From assembly GCA_024160085.1 (NCBI GenBank), contig JAMDYG010000002.1:124001-188000 (forward strand): a stretch of 64,000 nt of DNA, read 5' to 3'. This document shows positions 20,023 to 31,248 of this stretch, piece after piece. The notes below the pieces were generated by a model. It was given only the letters and a program-made list of their open reading frames with translations, did not search any database and was not told where the DNA came from. The stretch comes from Serratia symbiotica. GTDB taxonomy: Bacteria; Pseudomonadota; Gammaproteobacteria; Enterobacterales; Enterobacteriaceae. The translations under genes were made by a program, and so were the position numbers. Numbering within the stretch: the stretch's first letter is position 1; the number at the start of each line of letters is the position of its first letter.

Positions 20023-20657
20023 AAAAGATCGTGGTATTGATTTCTGGTCAAGGGAGCAATCTCCAGGCACTCATTGATGCCTGCCAACAAGGGCAGATCA
20101 GTGCTAAGATCGTGGCAGTATTCAGCAATAAAGCGCAGGCTTACGGTCTTCAGCGCGCCAAAGCGGCAGGTATTGCCGCTCACGCGCTGGACACTAACGC
20201 TTACCAGGATCGTGCGGCGTTCGACGCAGCCTTGGCCAATGCTATCGACCAATATCGGCCTAATCTGGTGGTACTGGCTGGTTATATGCGTATCCTCAAC
20301 CCGTCGTTCGTGCAGCGCTATTCTGGCCGCATGCTGAATATTCACCCTTCCCTGTTACCAAAATACCCTGGGCTGCATACCCATCGTCAAACCATAGATA
20401 ATGGTGATAGCGAACACGGCACCTCGGTGCATTTCGTGACTGAACAGCTCGACGGCGGCCCGTTGATCCTACAGGCCAAGGTACCTATCTTCCCTGTTGA
20501 CGAAGAAGATGATGTGATCGCGCGGGTACAGGCGCAGGAGCACACCCTTTATCCATTGGTGGTAAATTGGTTTGTCACTGGTCGGCTCGTGATGCGTGAA
20601 AATGCCGCCTGGCTGGACGGCGAGCGCCTACCCGCACCAGGGCATGCCGCTGATTGA
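20019..20657 (+). CDS. purN: PurN phosphoribosylglycinamide formyltransferase
   Basis: PurN transfers a formyl group from 10-formyl-THF to GAR. The product of 212 aa begins [20 protein letters not shown] (phosphate-binding loop). It contains the catalytic stretch [20 protein letters not shown] (Asn and His of the active site) and the [15 protein letters not shown] segment carrying the conserved Asp. The start overlaps the purM stop, consistent with a purMN operon. Intact. Confidence 0.97.
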   Translation: MKKIVVLISGQGSNLQALIDACQQGQISAKIVAVFSNKAQAYGLQRAKAAGIAAHALDTNAYQDRAAFDAALANAIDQYRPNLVVLAGYMRILNPSFVQRYSGRMLNIHPSLLPKYPGLHTHRQTIDNGDSEHGTSVHFVTEQLDGGPLILQAKVPIFPVDEEDDVIARVQAQEHTLYPLVVNWFVTGRLVMRENAAWLDGERLPAPGHAAD

Positions 20658-20749
20658 ACACGGCAGCCTGCCCCCCATATTTTTTCGCTATAAGCCATTC
20701 CCTGCTGAAGTTATACTTTGTACAATTTCTCGATTAAAGAGAAACACAG

Positions 20750-21293
20750 ATGTCCAGCACTACTGGTGTCAGGCTACGCCCATTGGAACGGGATGATTTG
20801 GCGTTCATCCACCAGATGGACAACATAACGCCAGTGTGATGCGTTATTGGTTTGAAGAACCCTATGAAGCCTTTATGGAGCTTTCCTAGCTCTACAACAA
20901 ACACATCCACGATCAGAGCGAACGGCATTTTATCATCGAACACCAAAGCAGCAAAGTCAGGTTGGTGGAACTGGTGGAGATCAATCACATCCACCGCCGT
21001 GCAGAATTCCAGATCATCATAGATCCGGCGCATCAAGGCAATGGCTATACACCAGTAGTGCTGTTTGCCTGGCGATGGATTACGGCTTCTCGGTGCTAAA
21101 CCTGTACAAGTTGTACCTGATTGTCGATAAGGAAAACGCTAAGGCGATCCATATCTACGGCAAATTAGGGTTTAACGTAGAAGGGGAACTGATCGATGAG
21201 CTCTTTGTCAGTGGCGAATACCGCACCGTATTGCGCATGTGTATCTTCCAGCCGTAGTACCTGGAGAAGTTCATGATCCTCAGCGATAAATAA
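20750..21293 (+). pseudogene. speG: SpeG spermidine N1-acetyltransferase, decayed
   Basis: SpeG acetylates and so inactivates excess spermidine. From ATG 20750: [19 protein letters not shown], then a frameshift, then [16 protein letters not shown] ending in a TAG near 20889. The frame continues with [32 protein letters not shown] (acetyl-CoA region), another frameshift near 21065, then [20 protein letters not shown] and RMCIFQP. Two frameshifts and at least two stops inactivate it. It lies just downstream of purN; it could have been read from the same direction. Confidence 0.92.
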
Positions 21294-21506
21294 TTGGTGA
21301 AATGAAAAAACTGTGAAAGCGATTTTTTGTTATTTACATTCTAATAATCGGCCATATCGCCTGCTACTATCATTCCTTGATACGGCTGACTTGTCATCAC
21401 GCATAGGATAATTGGACTTTCCTACCCATCTCTCGCGATAATGACAAATAGAGCAGTATCCGGGTATTGCATCCCGGATCTTTTCTAAATTGAAGGGGGA
21501 GCAGTA

Positions 21507-23570
21507 ATGGGTCAGGAAAAGCTATACATCGAAAAAGAACTAAGCTGGTTATCCTTTAATGAACGCGTGTTGCAGGAAGCTGCAGATAAAAGCAATCCCC
21601 TGATTGAGCGCATGCGTTTTCTCGGAATTTACTCTAACAACCTCGATGAGTTTTATAAAGTCCGCTTTGCCGACCTCAAGCGGCGCATCTTGATCAATGA
21701 AGAGCAAGGCTCCGCTGGCGACTCCCGCCACCTACTAAAAAAAATTCAGGCCAAAGTGTTAGAAACCGATCAGGAGTTCGACAGCCTGTATAACGATCTA
21801 TTGCTGGAGATGGCACGCAACCAAATCTTCCTGATCAACGAACGCCAAATCTCGGAAAACCAGCAAATCTGGCTAAGGAAGTATTTCAAACAGCAATTGC
21901 GCCAGCACATCACGCCAATCTTGATCAATCACGACACTAATCCGGCACAGTTCCTAAAAGATGATTACACCTATCTGGCGGTAGAGATTATCCAGGGGAT
22001 ACGCATCGACTACGCGCTGCTGGAAATCCCATCTGACAAAGTGCCACGCTTTGTCAATCTGCCGCCAGAAGCGCCACGCCTCCGCAAGCCGATGATCCTG
22101 CTGGACAACATTTTACGCTACTGCCTAGATGATATCTTCAAAGGTTTCTTCGACTACGATGCACTTAACGCCTACTCGATGAAAATGACCCGCGATGCGG
22201 AATACGACCTGGTCACCGAGATGGAAACCAGCTTATTAGAACTGATGTCTTCCAGTTTGAAGCAACGCCTCACCGCCGAGCCAGTACGTTTTGTCTACCA
22301 AAGTGATATGCCGAACCCGATGGTAGAGTTGCTGTGCAGCAAGCTAGGCATCTCCAACTACGATTCAGTGATCGCCGGTGGCCGCTACCATAATTTCAAA
22401 GACTTTATCAGCTTCCCGAATGTCGGCAAAGCCAACCTGGTCAACAAGCCACTGCCACGGCTACGCCATAGCTGGTTCGACCGCTTCCGCAACGGCTTTG
22501 ATGCTATCCGCGAAAAAGACGTGCTGCTGTATTATCCCTACTACACCTTCGAGCATGTGCTGGAACTGCTACTCCAGGCATCTTTCGATCCCAGCGTACT
22601 GGCGATAAAGATCAATATTTACCGCGTGGCAAAGGACTCACGCATCATCGAATCGATGATCCACGCCGCGCACAATGGTAAAAAGGTCACGGTAGTAGTC
22701 GAGCTGCAAGCACGCTTTGATGAAGCGGCCAATATCCACTGGGCCAAGCGCCTGACAGAAGCTGGCGTACACGTTATTTTCTCGGCACCGGGGCTGAAAA
22801 TACATGCCAAACTATTCTTGATTTCGCGCCGTGAAGGCGAAGCAATCGTGCGTTATGCCCATATCGGCACCGGTAATTTTAATGAAAAGACGGCACGTAG
22901 CTATACCGACTATTCGTTGCTGACCGCGGACTCGCGCATCACCAAAGAAGTGCGCCTAGTGTTCAACTTTATTGAGAACCCGTACCGGCCAGTCACCTTC
23001 AACCACCTGATGGTGTCGCCACAGAACTCACGGCTAAAACTGTATCAACTGATTGACAACGAAATCGCTAATGCCCAGGCTGGAGAGCAAGCCGGGATCA
23101 TGCTAAAAATCAATAATTTGGTGGATAAGGGATTGGTAGATAGGTTATATAGTGCCTCCGCCGCGGGGGTGAAAATACGCCTGTTGGTGCGTGGTATGTG
23201 TTATTTGATTTCCCACTTGCCGGGGATCAGTGACAATATCCAGGTAATTAGCATCGTTGACCGCTATTTAGAACACGATCGGGTCTATGTTTTCATCAAC
23301 AAAGGTGACAAACAGGTTTATCTGTCCTCCGCCGACTGGATGACCCGTAACATAGATTACCGTATCGAAGTAGCGGTATCGCTACTTGACCCAATGTTGA
23401 AACAACGCGTTCTAGATATTCTAGAGATCCTGTTCAGCGATACAGTCAAAGCCCGCTATCTAGATAAAAAATTGAGCAACCAGTACGTGCCACGCGGTAA
23501 TCGCCGGAAGATACGCGCTCAGGTCACTATTTATGAATATTTAAAAGCTCTGGAACAACCAGGACAATAG
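21507..23570 (+). CDS. ppk: Polyphosphate kinase PPK1
   Basis: PPK1 reversibly polymerises the gamma-phosphate of ATP into inorganic polyphosphate on the inner membrane. ATG 21507 follows a GGGGGAG site. The 687-residue product equals the enterobacterial length. It has the N domain ([15 protein letters not shown]), the head domain, and the C1/C2 phospholipase-D-like folds with the autophosphorylated histidine in [14 protein letters not shown] and the [20 protein letters not shown] motif. Basic-rich C-terminus. Intact. Its partner ppx, immediately downstream, is broken. Confidence 0.97.
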   Translation: MGQEKLYIEKELSWLSFNERVLQEAADKSNPLIERMRFLGIYSNNLDEFYKVRFADLKRRILINEEQGSAGDSRHLLKKIQAKVLETDQEFDSLYNDLLLEMARNQIFLINERQISENQQIWLRKYFKQQLRQHITPILINHDTNPAQFLKDDYTYLAVEIIQGIRIDYALLEIPSDKVPRFVNLPPEAPRLRKPMILLDNILRYCLDDIFKGFFDYDALNAYSMKMTRDAEYDLVTEMETSLLELMSSSLKQRLTAEPVRFVYQSDMPNPMVELLCSKLGISNYDSVIAGGRYHNFKDFISFPNVGKANLVNKPLPRLRHSWFDRFRNGFDAIREKDVLLYYPYYTFEHVLELLLQASFDPSVLAIKINIYRVAKDSRIIESMIHAAHNGKKVTVVVELQARFDEAANIHWAKRLTEAGVHVIFSAPGLKIHAKLFLISRREGEAIVRYAHIGTGNFNEKTARSYTDYSLLTADSRITKEVRLVFNFIENPYRPVTFNHLMVSPQNSRLKLYQLIDNEIANAQAGEQAGIMLKINNLVDKGLVDRLYSASAAGVKIRLLVRGMCYLISHLPGISDNIQVISIVDRYLEHDRVYVFINKGDKQVYLSSADWMTRNIDYRIEVAVSLLDPMLKQRVLDILEILFSDTVKARYLDKKLSNQYVPRGNRRKIRAQVTIYEYLKALEQPGQ

Positions 23571-23580
23571 GCTAGCCACT

Positions 23581-25121
23581 ATGCCGCTAAAAAGCACTGA
23601 AACCACCAAACCACAGGAATTCGCTGCCATCGACCTCAGCTCGAACAGTTTTAACATGGTGATAGCCCGCGTCGTCAACGGTGCCTTACAAGTGTTGAGC
23701 AGCTTAAAATAGCGGGTGTTCCTCGCTGAAAGATTGGACAGTGGCAATGTACTCAACAAAGAGGCGATAACACGCGGCCTAGCTTGCCTGGCACTATTCG
23801 CTGAACTGCTACGGGGTTTCCCGGCGAATAATGTCACTATCGCCGGCATCTATGCTATGCCCTGCGCCAAGCGGTAAATTAAGAAGTGTTCCTCAAGCGC
23901 GCTGCCAAAGTCATCTCCTATCCGATCGAAATTATCGCCGGTCAGGAAGAAGCGCGTCTGATCTTTATGGGCGTGGCACATACCCAGCTAGAAAAAGGCC
24001 GTAAGCTGGTGATCGACATCGGTGGCGGTTCCACCGAGCTGGTAATCGGTGAAGACTTTGAACCGCTGTTAGCGGAAAGCTGCCGCATGGGCTGCGTCAT
24101 CTTCGCCCAGATATTTTCCCCGGCAGGAAGATCAGCAAAAAAGCTTCTGCCGCGCACGTCTGGCGGCAGCGCAGAAGCTCGAGTCCCTATCCTGGCAGTA
24201 CCGCATTCATGGCTGGCAGCATGTGCTTGGCACTTTGGGTACCATCAAGGCCGCTCACGAAGTGTTGGTAGCGATGGGCAAGAAAGATTGCCTGATCACC
24301 CTAGAGCAGCTGAAGATGCTCGCCGAGCAGGTGCTGCCCTGCCCTATAAAAATTTCAGTTCGCTGAGGAGCCTGGCGGGGTTGTCAGAAGAGCGCCAGCC
24401 GGTATTCGTAGCGGGTCTGGCCATCCTGTATGGCGTATTTGACGCGCTGGCGATCGGAGAGTTGCGCCTTTCCGGTGGTGCATTGTGTGAAGGCATGTTG
24501 TATGAAATGGAGGGCCGTTTCCGTTATCAGGACATCCGCAGTCGCACCGCTAAAAGCCTGGCCGATCATTACAAAATTGACCGTGAGCAAGCCAAGCGGG
24601 TGTTGGAAACCAGCGAACTATTATATTCACAGTGGATGGTGCAAAACACCAAACTGGTACAGCCGCAATTGGAAGCGTTACTGAAATGGTCCACCATACT
24701 GCACGAAGTGGGACTCAGCATCAACCAAAACGGTATGCAACGCCATTCAGCCTACATACTTCAGAACTCAAACCTACCGGGCTTCAACCAGGAACAATAA
24801 CTGCTGCTGGCAGTACTGGTGCGCTTGCACCGCAAAGCTATCAAGCTAGAAGAGTTGCCGTGCCTGAACCTATTCAAGAAAAAGCATTACCTGCCACTAA
24901 TTCAACTACTGCGCCTGAGCATCCTGCTTAACAACCAGCGCCAGTCAACCTCCACACCGGAGACCTTGCATCTTAGCACCCACGACAACCATTGGACGCT
25001 ATGTTTCCCATGCGGGTATTTGGCACAAAATAACCTAGTGCAGTTGGTCCTCGAACGCGAGCAGGATTATTAGAACAACATCGTAGGCTGGAAGCTGATG
25101 ATTGAGAAAGAATGCTTGTAG
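23581..25121 (+). pseudogene. ppx: Ppx exopolyphosphatase, decayed
   Basis: Ppx hydrolyses long-chain polyphosphate. The start is 10 bp after ppk ([20 protein letters not shown]). The phosphate-binding motif normally DLGSNSF reads DLSSNSF. Stops occur at 23707 (TAG) and near 23876. Good blocks follow ([74 protein letters not shown]), separated by frameshifts around 24130 and 24330 and a stop at about 24800. The last recognisable residues end at TAG 25121. Heavily mutated, so probably lost earlier than the single-nonsense pseudogenes. Confidence 0.95.
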
Positions 25122-25369
25122 GATGCGCAATATTCAGCCTAGGCTATTTGGCATCAATGGTCAAGAAGCCATAGTAGCCCCGCGGTCATCTAGGTGCAGG
25201 GAACAGGGCCGATGTACCGACCAGACAACGCGGAGTATCGGCTCTAGGGGCGAGATCCGAGGAACTGGGGCGATTGCCGGATACCGCCTAGCGATAGCAA
25301 CCGGAAATAAATAAATAATTTTGTCATCACTGCCTGAAATTCCGGTTACAATGTTCAGTATCAAGTCAC
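25122..25369. other. Intergenic region, ppx to yfgG-like gene
   Basis: No coding sequence is recognised. The gene found here in E. coli (yfgF, a cyclic-di-GMP phosphodiesterase) is absent. A TACAAT hexamer near 25349 could be a -10 for the downstream small gene. Confidence 0.35.
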
Positions 25370-25606
25370 ATGGAAAATCGGCACAGTAGGCGATATATGC
25401 TTAAAATAACCCCTAGGAAAATAACGAAAATAGTGTTGTTTATCATCTTTATCATTGTGGTTGCTCGCCTGCTGTACGTCATCCTGGTCGTGATGCCTGA
25501 TCATCCGGAAAAAACTCACCCCCTATCAGAACACCAGAAAAGTCAGCCGATAAAATCAGGACAGCATGCCATAAGGAATACGAAACTCATCCATTTCATC
25601 CAATGA
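25370..25606 (+). CDS. yfgG: YfgG-like DUF2633 small membrane protein
   Basis: The 78-aa product has a basic N-terminus and one transmembrane helix (ITKIVLFIIFIIVVARLLYVI, about residues 18-38), then a hydrophilic tail. The pattern TKIVLFIIF...ARLLYV parallels E. coli YfgG (MTRIVLLISFIFFFGRFIYS), whose gene also follows the ppk-ppx cluster. YfgG has been linked to metal tolerance, but the function is not well established. Start ATG 25370; an internal ATG at 25397 is a possible alternative. Assignment rests on position plus a short helix match. Confidence 0.6.
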   Translation: MENRHSRRYMLKITPRKITKIVLFIIFIIVVARLLYVILVVMPDHPEKTHPLSEHQKSQPIKSGQHAIRNTKLIHFIQ

Positions 25607-25666
25607 CATCTGTACAATACTTTATATCGTTGAAAGAGCCCCAGCCAGTACCCGTTAAGGAATACC

Positions 25667-27103
25667 ATGTCTGCCGCTACACATAATGTCAAAAAAGTCG
25701 CTGAATACCGCCAGCACATTATTTCGCTGCTACTAAATAATAAGGATCTGGTCGACGGCATACTCGGCCATCCGGGGGATGAAACCGCCCTCAGTCATCA
25801 CGAATTGCTGAACCAAATAACAGCGGAGATCTCCGGCCTGCTGGACGACATGCACGCCGCCGACCTGGCAGACCTGTTGGAAGCATTGCCGCAGGATGAA
25901 CGCCTAGCGCTATGGCGGCTAGTGGGCAATAGTAAACGCGGCCAAACATTGGTGGAAGTGGCCGAACCGGTGTGGGATAGCTTGATCGAAGAGATGAGCG
26001 ATAAAGACCTGCTCAAGGCGATCAAGGCACTGGACGTCGACGAACAAGCCTACCTGGCGCAATACCTGCCGCGTAACCTGATGGGGCGGTTGCTGACCTC
26101 ACTGGAACCGGAGCAGCGCGCTCAGGTGCGAGAGATGAGCCACTACGACAAAGACACCGTTGGATGGATGATGGATTTTGAACTGGTGACAGTGCGCCCG
26201 GATGTCACACTAGGCGCGGTGCACCGCTTCCTACGCATGCGCAAAACCATTCCAGACGCCACCGACAAACTGTTCGTCACCGATCGTAAAAACACCCTGC
26301 TGGGTGAATTACCACTTACTGCGGTGCTACTCAACGATCCAGAGACACCAGTGCGCGAAGTCATGGATCACGATCCCACCCGCTTTCAACCAGAAGATAA
26401 AGCCGATGAAGCGGCCGGCGCTTTCGAACGTTATGATCTGATCAGTGCCCCGGTGATAGATGCCAAAGGCAAGTTGATGGGACGCCTGACCATTGAAGAA
26501 ATCGTCGATGCGGTCAACGAAGAAAGTGACAGCAATCTGCGCCGTTTAGGGGGCTTAAGCCCGGAAGAAGATGTATTTGCTCCAGTCAGCAAGGTGGTGA
26601 AAACTCGCTGGACCTGGTTGGCGATCAACCTATGCACGGCGTTTATTGCCTCAAGGGTTATCGGTTTATTCGAACACACCATATCTCAACTGGTAGCATT
26701 GGCGGCATTAATGCCGATCGTCGCTGGCATCGGTGGCAATACCGGCAATCAAACTATCACCATGATCGTCCGTGCGCTAGCGCTGCACCAAATCGAAGCC
26801 GGCAACATTTCACGCCTGCTGCTCAGGGAACTAGGGGTCGCGCTCATCAACGGTGTTGTATGGGGCGGGATCATGGGCGTGATCACTTGGCTGCTGTATG
26901 GCGATCTAGCGATGGGCAGGGTGATGACACTGGCGATGATCCTCAACCTACTGGTAGCAGCACTAATGGGAGTGATGATCCCGATGACCATGATCAAACT
27001 GGGGCGCGATCCGGCAGTCGGCTCCAGCGTAATGATCACCGCACTGACTGATACCGGTGGTTTCTTCATCTTCCTTGGCTTGGCGACGTTATTTTTGCTG
27101 TAA
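25667..27103 (+). CDS. mgtE: MgtE-family magnesium transporter
   Basis: A magnesium channel of the inner membrane gated by cytoplasmic Mg2+. The 478-residue product has an N domain (about 40-160; HAADLADLLEALPQDERLAL), two CBS domains (about 165-290; VREVMDHDPTRFQPEDKADE and YDLISAPVIDAKGKLMGRLT) and five C-terminal helices. These include ALMPIVAGIGGNTGNQTIT, the pore signature, and PMTMIKLGRDPAVGSSVMIT. Intact, with a ribosome binding site (AAGGAA) before ATG 25667. A conserved acidic N domain suggests normal gating. Confidence 0.96.
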   Translation: MSAATHNVKKVAEYRQHIISLLLNNKDLVDGILGHPGDETALSHHELLNQITAEISGLLDDMHAADLADLLEALPQDERLALWRLVGNSKRGQTLVEVAEPVWDSLIEEMSDKDLLKAIKALDVDEQAYLAQYLPRNLMGRLLTSLEPEQRAQVREMSHYDKDTVGWMMDFELVTVRPDVTLGAVHRFLRMRKTIPDATDKLFVTDRKNTLLGELPLTAVLLNDPETPVREVMDHDPTRFQPEDKADEAAGAFERYDLISAPVIDAKGKLMGRLTIEEIVDAVNEESDSNLRRLGGLSPEEDVFAPVSKVVKTRWTWLAINLCTAFIASRVIGLFEHTISQLVALAALMPIVAGIGGNTGNQTITMIVRALALHQIEAGNISRLLLRELGVALINGVVWGGIMGVITWLLYGDLAMGRVMTLAMILNLLVAALMGVMIPMTMIKLGRDPAVGSSVMITALTDTGGFFIFLGLATLFLL

Positions 27104-27113
27104 TCCTGGACTT

Positions 27114-27147
27114 GCCGCCTGCTGAAGTGCGGTATTCATCAGGCGGC
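27114..27147 (+). terminator. Hairpin downstream of mgtE
   Basis: GCCGCCTG (27114-27121) pairs with CAGGCGGC (27140-27147), an 8-bp GC-rich stem ten bases after the mgtE stop. No T-run follows, so it is a weak intrinsic terminator or an mRNA 3'-stabilising hairpin. Confidence 0.5.
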
Positions 27148-27174
27148 GTCTCCTAAGATGCTTGATCCACTATT

Positions 27175-27293
27175 AATTTACCCGGGGTGCCGTAACGCCC
27201 TGATCTTTAGAGCGATGAGGATATCAACGCGTTCTTCTGCAAAATTCCGTAAACCTGCTTTGTGTTTGATGCTGGGATTGTTAGTATAAATCA
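27175..27293 (-). pseudogene. Transposase/integrase N-terminal fragment (IS481-like)
   Basis: From ATG 27293 the minus strand reads MIYTNNPSIKHKAGLRNFAE, resembling the N-terminus of IS481-type transposases (NNPNIKHK-AGLLNLAEE, from memory). The similarity fades within about 25 residues and a stop follows at about 27178. It lies at the boundary where mdtA is truncated, so an insertion here may have removed the 5' part of mdtA. Confidence 0.45.
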
Positions 27294-27330
27294 TGGCGCG
27301 TTTCCTGATTCTTCATATCAAGAAACGTAC

Positions 27331-27716
27331 CCACACCAAAACCGGGCAAGTAGCAGGCGCGATCAAAGCTGATCAAGGGGCAGTAGACAGCGCCTAATTA
27401 CAACTGACCTACAGCAAAATCATCACGCCTATCTCTAGCCGCGTAGGCTTGAAATAGATCAGTAAAGGCAACGACATCACCAGCAGCACCACCGCCATTG
27501 TGGTGCCGAGCGCCGCCGTACAAATGAGCAACGCAGGTAATTTTGTCTGGATCTTGGACGAAGAAACAAGGTTAGCAAAAAACATCTGGTTGCCGTGGGC
27601 ATTGAAGACCACTAGAGCCTGGTCATCACCAGCGTATTTAATTCCGGGCGGCGAGTGGTCACCAACGGCATCGACCAACTGACGGAAGGCATGAATGTCG
27701 AGGTGGTAACGCTATA
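27331..27716 (+). pseudogene. mdtA: MdtA efflux adaptor, 3' fragment
   Basis: MdtA is the periplasmic adaptor of the MdtABC RND drug and bile-salt pump. Only the C-terminal part remains: GAIKADQGAVDSA, then a stop, LQLTYSKIITPISSRVGLK and another stop, then IVVPSAAVQMSNAGNFVWIL. Residual DGIDQLTEGMNVEVV in a shifted frame ends at TAG about 27718. Two nonsense codons and at least one frameshift; the 5' two thirds of the gene are absent. Confidence 0.85.
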
Positions 27717-27771
27717 GACCACAATAACTAACAGCGAGGCCGCTCCCCACGTCAAATCGGATCAAATCCTG

Positions 27772-30700
27772 ATGTCAGTAATAACACCGCATCCTGGCAG
27801 CGGCCCCTCGCGCCTGTTCATCCTGCGCCCGGTCGCCACTACACTGCTGATGGTGGCGATCCTGTTGGCGGGGATGATCGGTTATCATTCGCTGCCGGTT
27901 TCCGCTATGCCAGAAGTGGACTACCAGACCATTCAAGTGGTGATATTGTAACCCCCCAGTGCCAGACCTGATGTGGTAAAATCGTCGATTACCGCCCAGC
28001 TAGAGCGCCAGTTTGGCCCAGATGTCCAGGATAAAACAAATGCTGTCACAAAGCTCCGGCGGCGCTACGGTAATCACCTTACAGTTCCAACTGTCGCTAT
28101 CGCTAGATGTTGCCGAGCACGAGGTGTAAGCGGCGATTAACTCCGCCACCAAGCTACTGCCAACCGATCTACCCTACCCGCCGATTTACAGCAAAGTTAA
28201 TCCTGCAGATCCCCCGATCCTGACGCTGGCTGTCATATCAATCTCCATACCGATGACCCAACTGGAAGACATGGTGGAAACCCGCATAGCGCAGAAAACT
28301 TCCCAAGTCACCGGCGTTGGGCTGGTGACTATTTCCGACGGCCAACGCCCGGAAGTACACGTAGCTCAATGCAACCGCCATGGCGTCCAAGAGTATGGAT
28401 AGCGAAATAGTGCGCAGCGCCATTACCGGTGCCAACGTTAACTCCGCCAAGGGCAGCCTAGACGGCACAGCGCGTTCGGTCACATTGTCCGCTAATGACC
28501 AGATGAGATTCATCGACGATTATCGCCAGTTGATCGTCGCTTATAAAAATGGTGTGCCTATTTGGCTAGAGGACATCGCCCCGCCAGCGTTGAACAAGGC
28601 GAGGAAAATATCCGATTGGCGGCCTGGGCTAACCAACAGCCAGCAATTGTGCTCAATATTAAGCGCTAGCCGGGTGTCAACGTCATTGCCACTGCCGATG
28701 ACATTCGCAAAATACTGCCGCAGCTTATCAAAAACCTGCCCAAATAGGTCGATGTCAAGGTACTGATCGACTGCACTACCCTTATTCGCGCCTCAGTCAG
28801 CGATGTGCAGCAGTTCAAACTGTTGCTATCGATCGCGTTGGTAGTGATGGTGATTTACCTCTTCCTGCGCAACGTGCCTGAGACGCTTATCCCTAGCGTG
28901 GTAGTGCCCGCTGTCACTGGTCGGCACCTTCTCCACCATGTATTTCCTTGGTTTTTCCATCAACAATCTGACGCTGATCCCGCTGACCATCGCCACTGGC
29001 TTTTTGGTAGACTATGCCATCGTGGTGATCGAGAATATCTCGCGCTATATCGAGAAAGGAGAAAAACCGCTCGATGCTACGCTGAAAGGAGCCGGTGAAA
29101 TCGGCTTTACCATTATCTCGCTGACCTTCTCACTAGTGGCAGTACTGATCCCGATGCTTGTTTATGGGTGACATCATTAGCCGGCTGTTTCGCGAGTTCG
29201 CCGTAACTCTGGCAGTAGCGATCCTGATCTCTGCCGTGGTTTCATTAACGCTGACCCCCATGATGCTCGTAGGACTCCAATATCATCGCCACCGTCGATC
29301 GCATCCGCACCGAGCTGCTTAGCCTACGGGAGAGGCTCCTAGCATTAATCTAACTGAATATCGCCCAGGATCGCTCACCGACCATCCGCGCCTCGCTGGC
29401 TGAGGTGGAACAATCGTTGGTCATCGCCATCGGGTTGGTGATCCTGGTAGTGTTCCTTTTCCTATGCTCTGGCCGTGCCACGTTGATCCCTGCAGTGGCG
29501 GTGCCAATGTCGTTGATCGGCTCCTTTGCCGCCATGTACCTGTGCGGCTTTAGCTTGAATAATCTGTCGCTGATGGCGCTAACCATCGCTATCGGATTCG
29601 CGGTCGATGATACCATCGTAATGATAGAAAATATTTTGCGCCATGTCGAAGAGGATATAAAGCCGATCAACGCCGCACTGCTGGGGGTACGGGAAGTTGG
29701 CTTCACCGTGCTATTGATGAGCGCTTCGCTGGTGGCTATGTTTATCCCGTTAATGCTAATGGAGGGTCTAGTCGGTCGCCTGTTCCGCGAATTCTCTATC
29801 ACCTTGTCGGTATCGATCGGATTATCGCTAATTATCTCGCTAACGCTGAGGCCGATGATGTGCGCCTACTTGCTGTGCTAACACCCACCGCGTACACCGC
29901 AGCTGGCGTGCGGCTTCGCCAAGCTACTGCTGAAACTATAACAAGACTACGGACACTCGCCAAACTAGGTGCTCAATCATGCACGCTGGGTGCTAATGAT
30001 ACCGATAGCCACGCTAGTGCTGAATGTTTGTATATCAGCATGCCAAAAACCTTCTTCCCAGAGCGGGACACCGGACGGCTACCAGGCTTTATCTAAGCCG
30101 ACCAGAGCATCTCGTTTCAGGCGATGCACCAGAAGCCGAAAGACTTCATGACCATAGTGCGTCAAGACTCGGATGTAGAAAACGTTATTGTCTTCACCAC
30201 CGGCTCAAGTATCAATAGCGGTTCGATATTTATCTCGTTGAAACCGCAGTCAGAGCGTAACGAAAATGCCTAACAAATCATCGCCAGCCTCAGGGATAAA
30301 CTGGCAAAAGAGCCAGGCGCCAACCTGTTCCTGATGGTGATGCAGGATATCCGTGTGGGCGTACGGCGAGCCAACGCTAGCTATCAGTACACTCTGCCGC
30401 CAGATCTTGACCATTTATCAACCGCTTAACTAATACAGCGTGGTAATTGAAGTTGCACCACTTTACACACAAGATGCCCGCTCGCTGTATAAAATGTTCA
30501 TTATTAACCGAGAAGGAAAGGTTATCCCGCTTTCCTACTTTGCCCACTGGCAGCCAACCAATGCGCCATATCGACTTTCTCCTTTAACCTGCCCATCAGT
30601 AGCAGTTTGTCAGATGCCACCACAGCGGTATAACGCACCATGACACAGCTCGGAGTGCCACCCACGTTGCGCGGCACCTTAGCTGGCACCGCGCAGGTGT

Positions 30701-31248
30701 TTCAGGACACCTCAAAATCGCTGTTGTTCCTAATCCTTGCGGCGATAGTTACGGTGTATATCGTGCTGAGCATATTGTATGAAAGCTACATCCACCCGCT
30801 GACCATTCCCTACACTATCCCCCTGGACTAGATAGGTGCGCTGCTGGCACCAAAGCTGTCCGGTGCCCAATTCAGTATGATCACGCTAATCGGCATCATG
30901 CTGCTGATCGGCATCGTGAAGAAAAATGCCATCATGATGGTTGATTTTGCTCTTGACGCACAGCGCAACAGGGCCTCAACGCTCAGGAAGCGATTTTTCA
31001 GGCCATCCTGCCGCCGTTTTCGGCACATCATGATGACCACGATAGCCACGCTGTTTGGGGCACTGCCGTTGGTGGTGACCAGTGGCGACGGCGCAGAGCT
31101 GCGTCAACCGCTCGGCATCACCATCGTTGGTGGCCTGGTGATGAGCCAACTGCCGACGCTGTACACCACACCCGTGGTGTATCTTTATTTTGACCGGCTG
31201 CTGATGAAGTTGCGCCGTGGCAAAACACTGGCTCCACTGCTTCAATAA
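27772..31248 (+). pseudogene. mdtB/mdtC: mdtB-mdtC fusion remnant (RND efflux pump)
   Basis: Starts as MdtB at ATG 27772 ([19 protein letters not shown] after a few residues). It continues with many lesions through [20 protein letters not shown] to [12 protein letters not shown] near 29265. It then switches directly to MdtC sequence: [20 protein letters not shown], a stop, [51 protein letters not shown]-like and [17 protein letters not shown]. It ends at TAA 31248. The C-terminal half of MdtB and the N-terminal part of MdtC are missing, so a deletion of about 2.5 kb fused the two paralogues. Numerous stops and frameshifts follow. No pump can be made. Confidence 0.9.

Noticed and set aside
19192-20345. 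Long minus-strand ORFs opposite purM-purN
   Set aside because: Antisense shadows of conserved genes.
23542-24157. Minus-strand ORFs opposite ppx
   Set aside because: Antisense shadows of a pseudogene frame.
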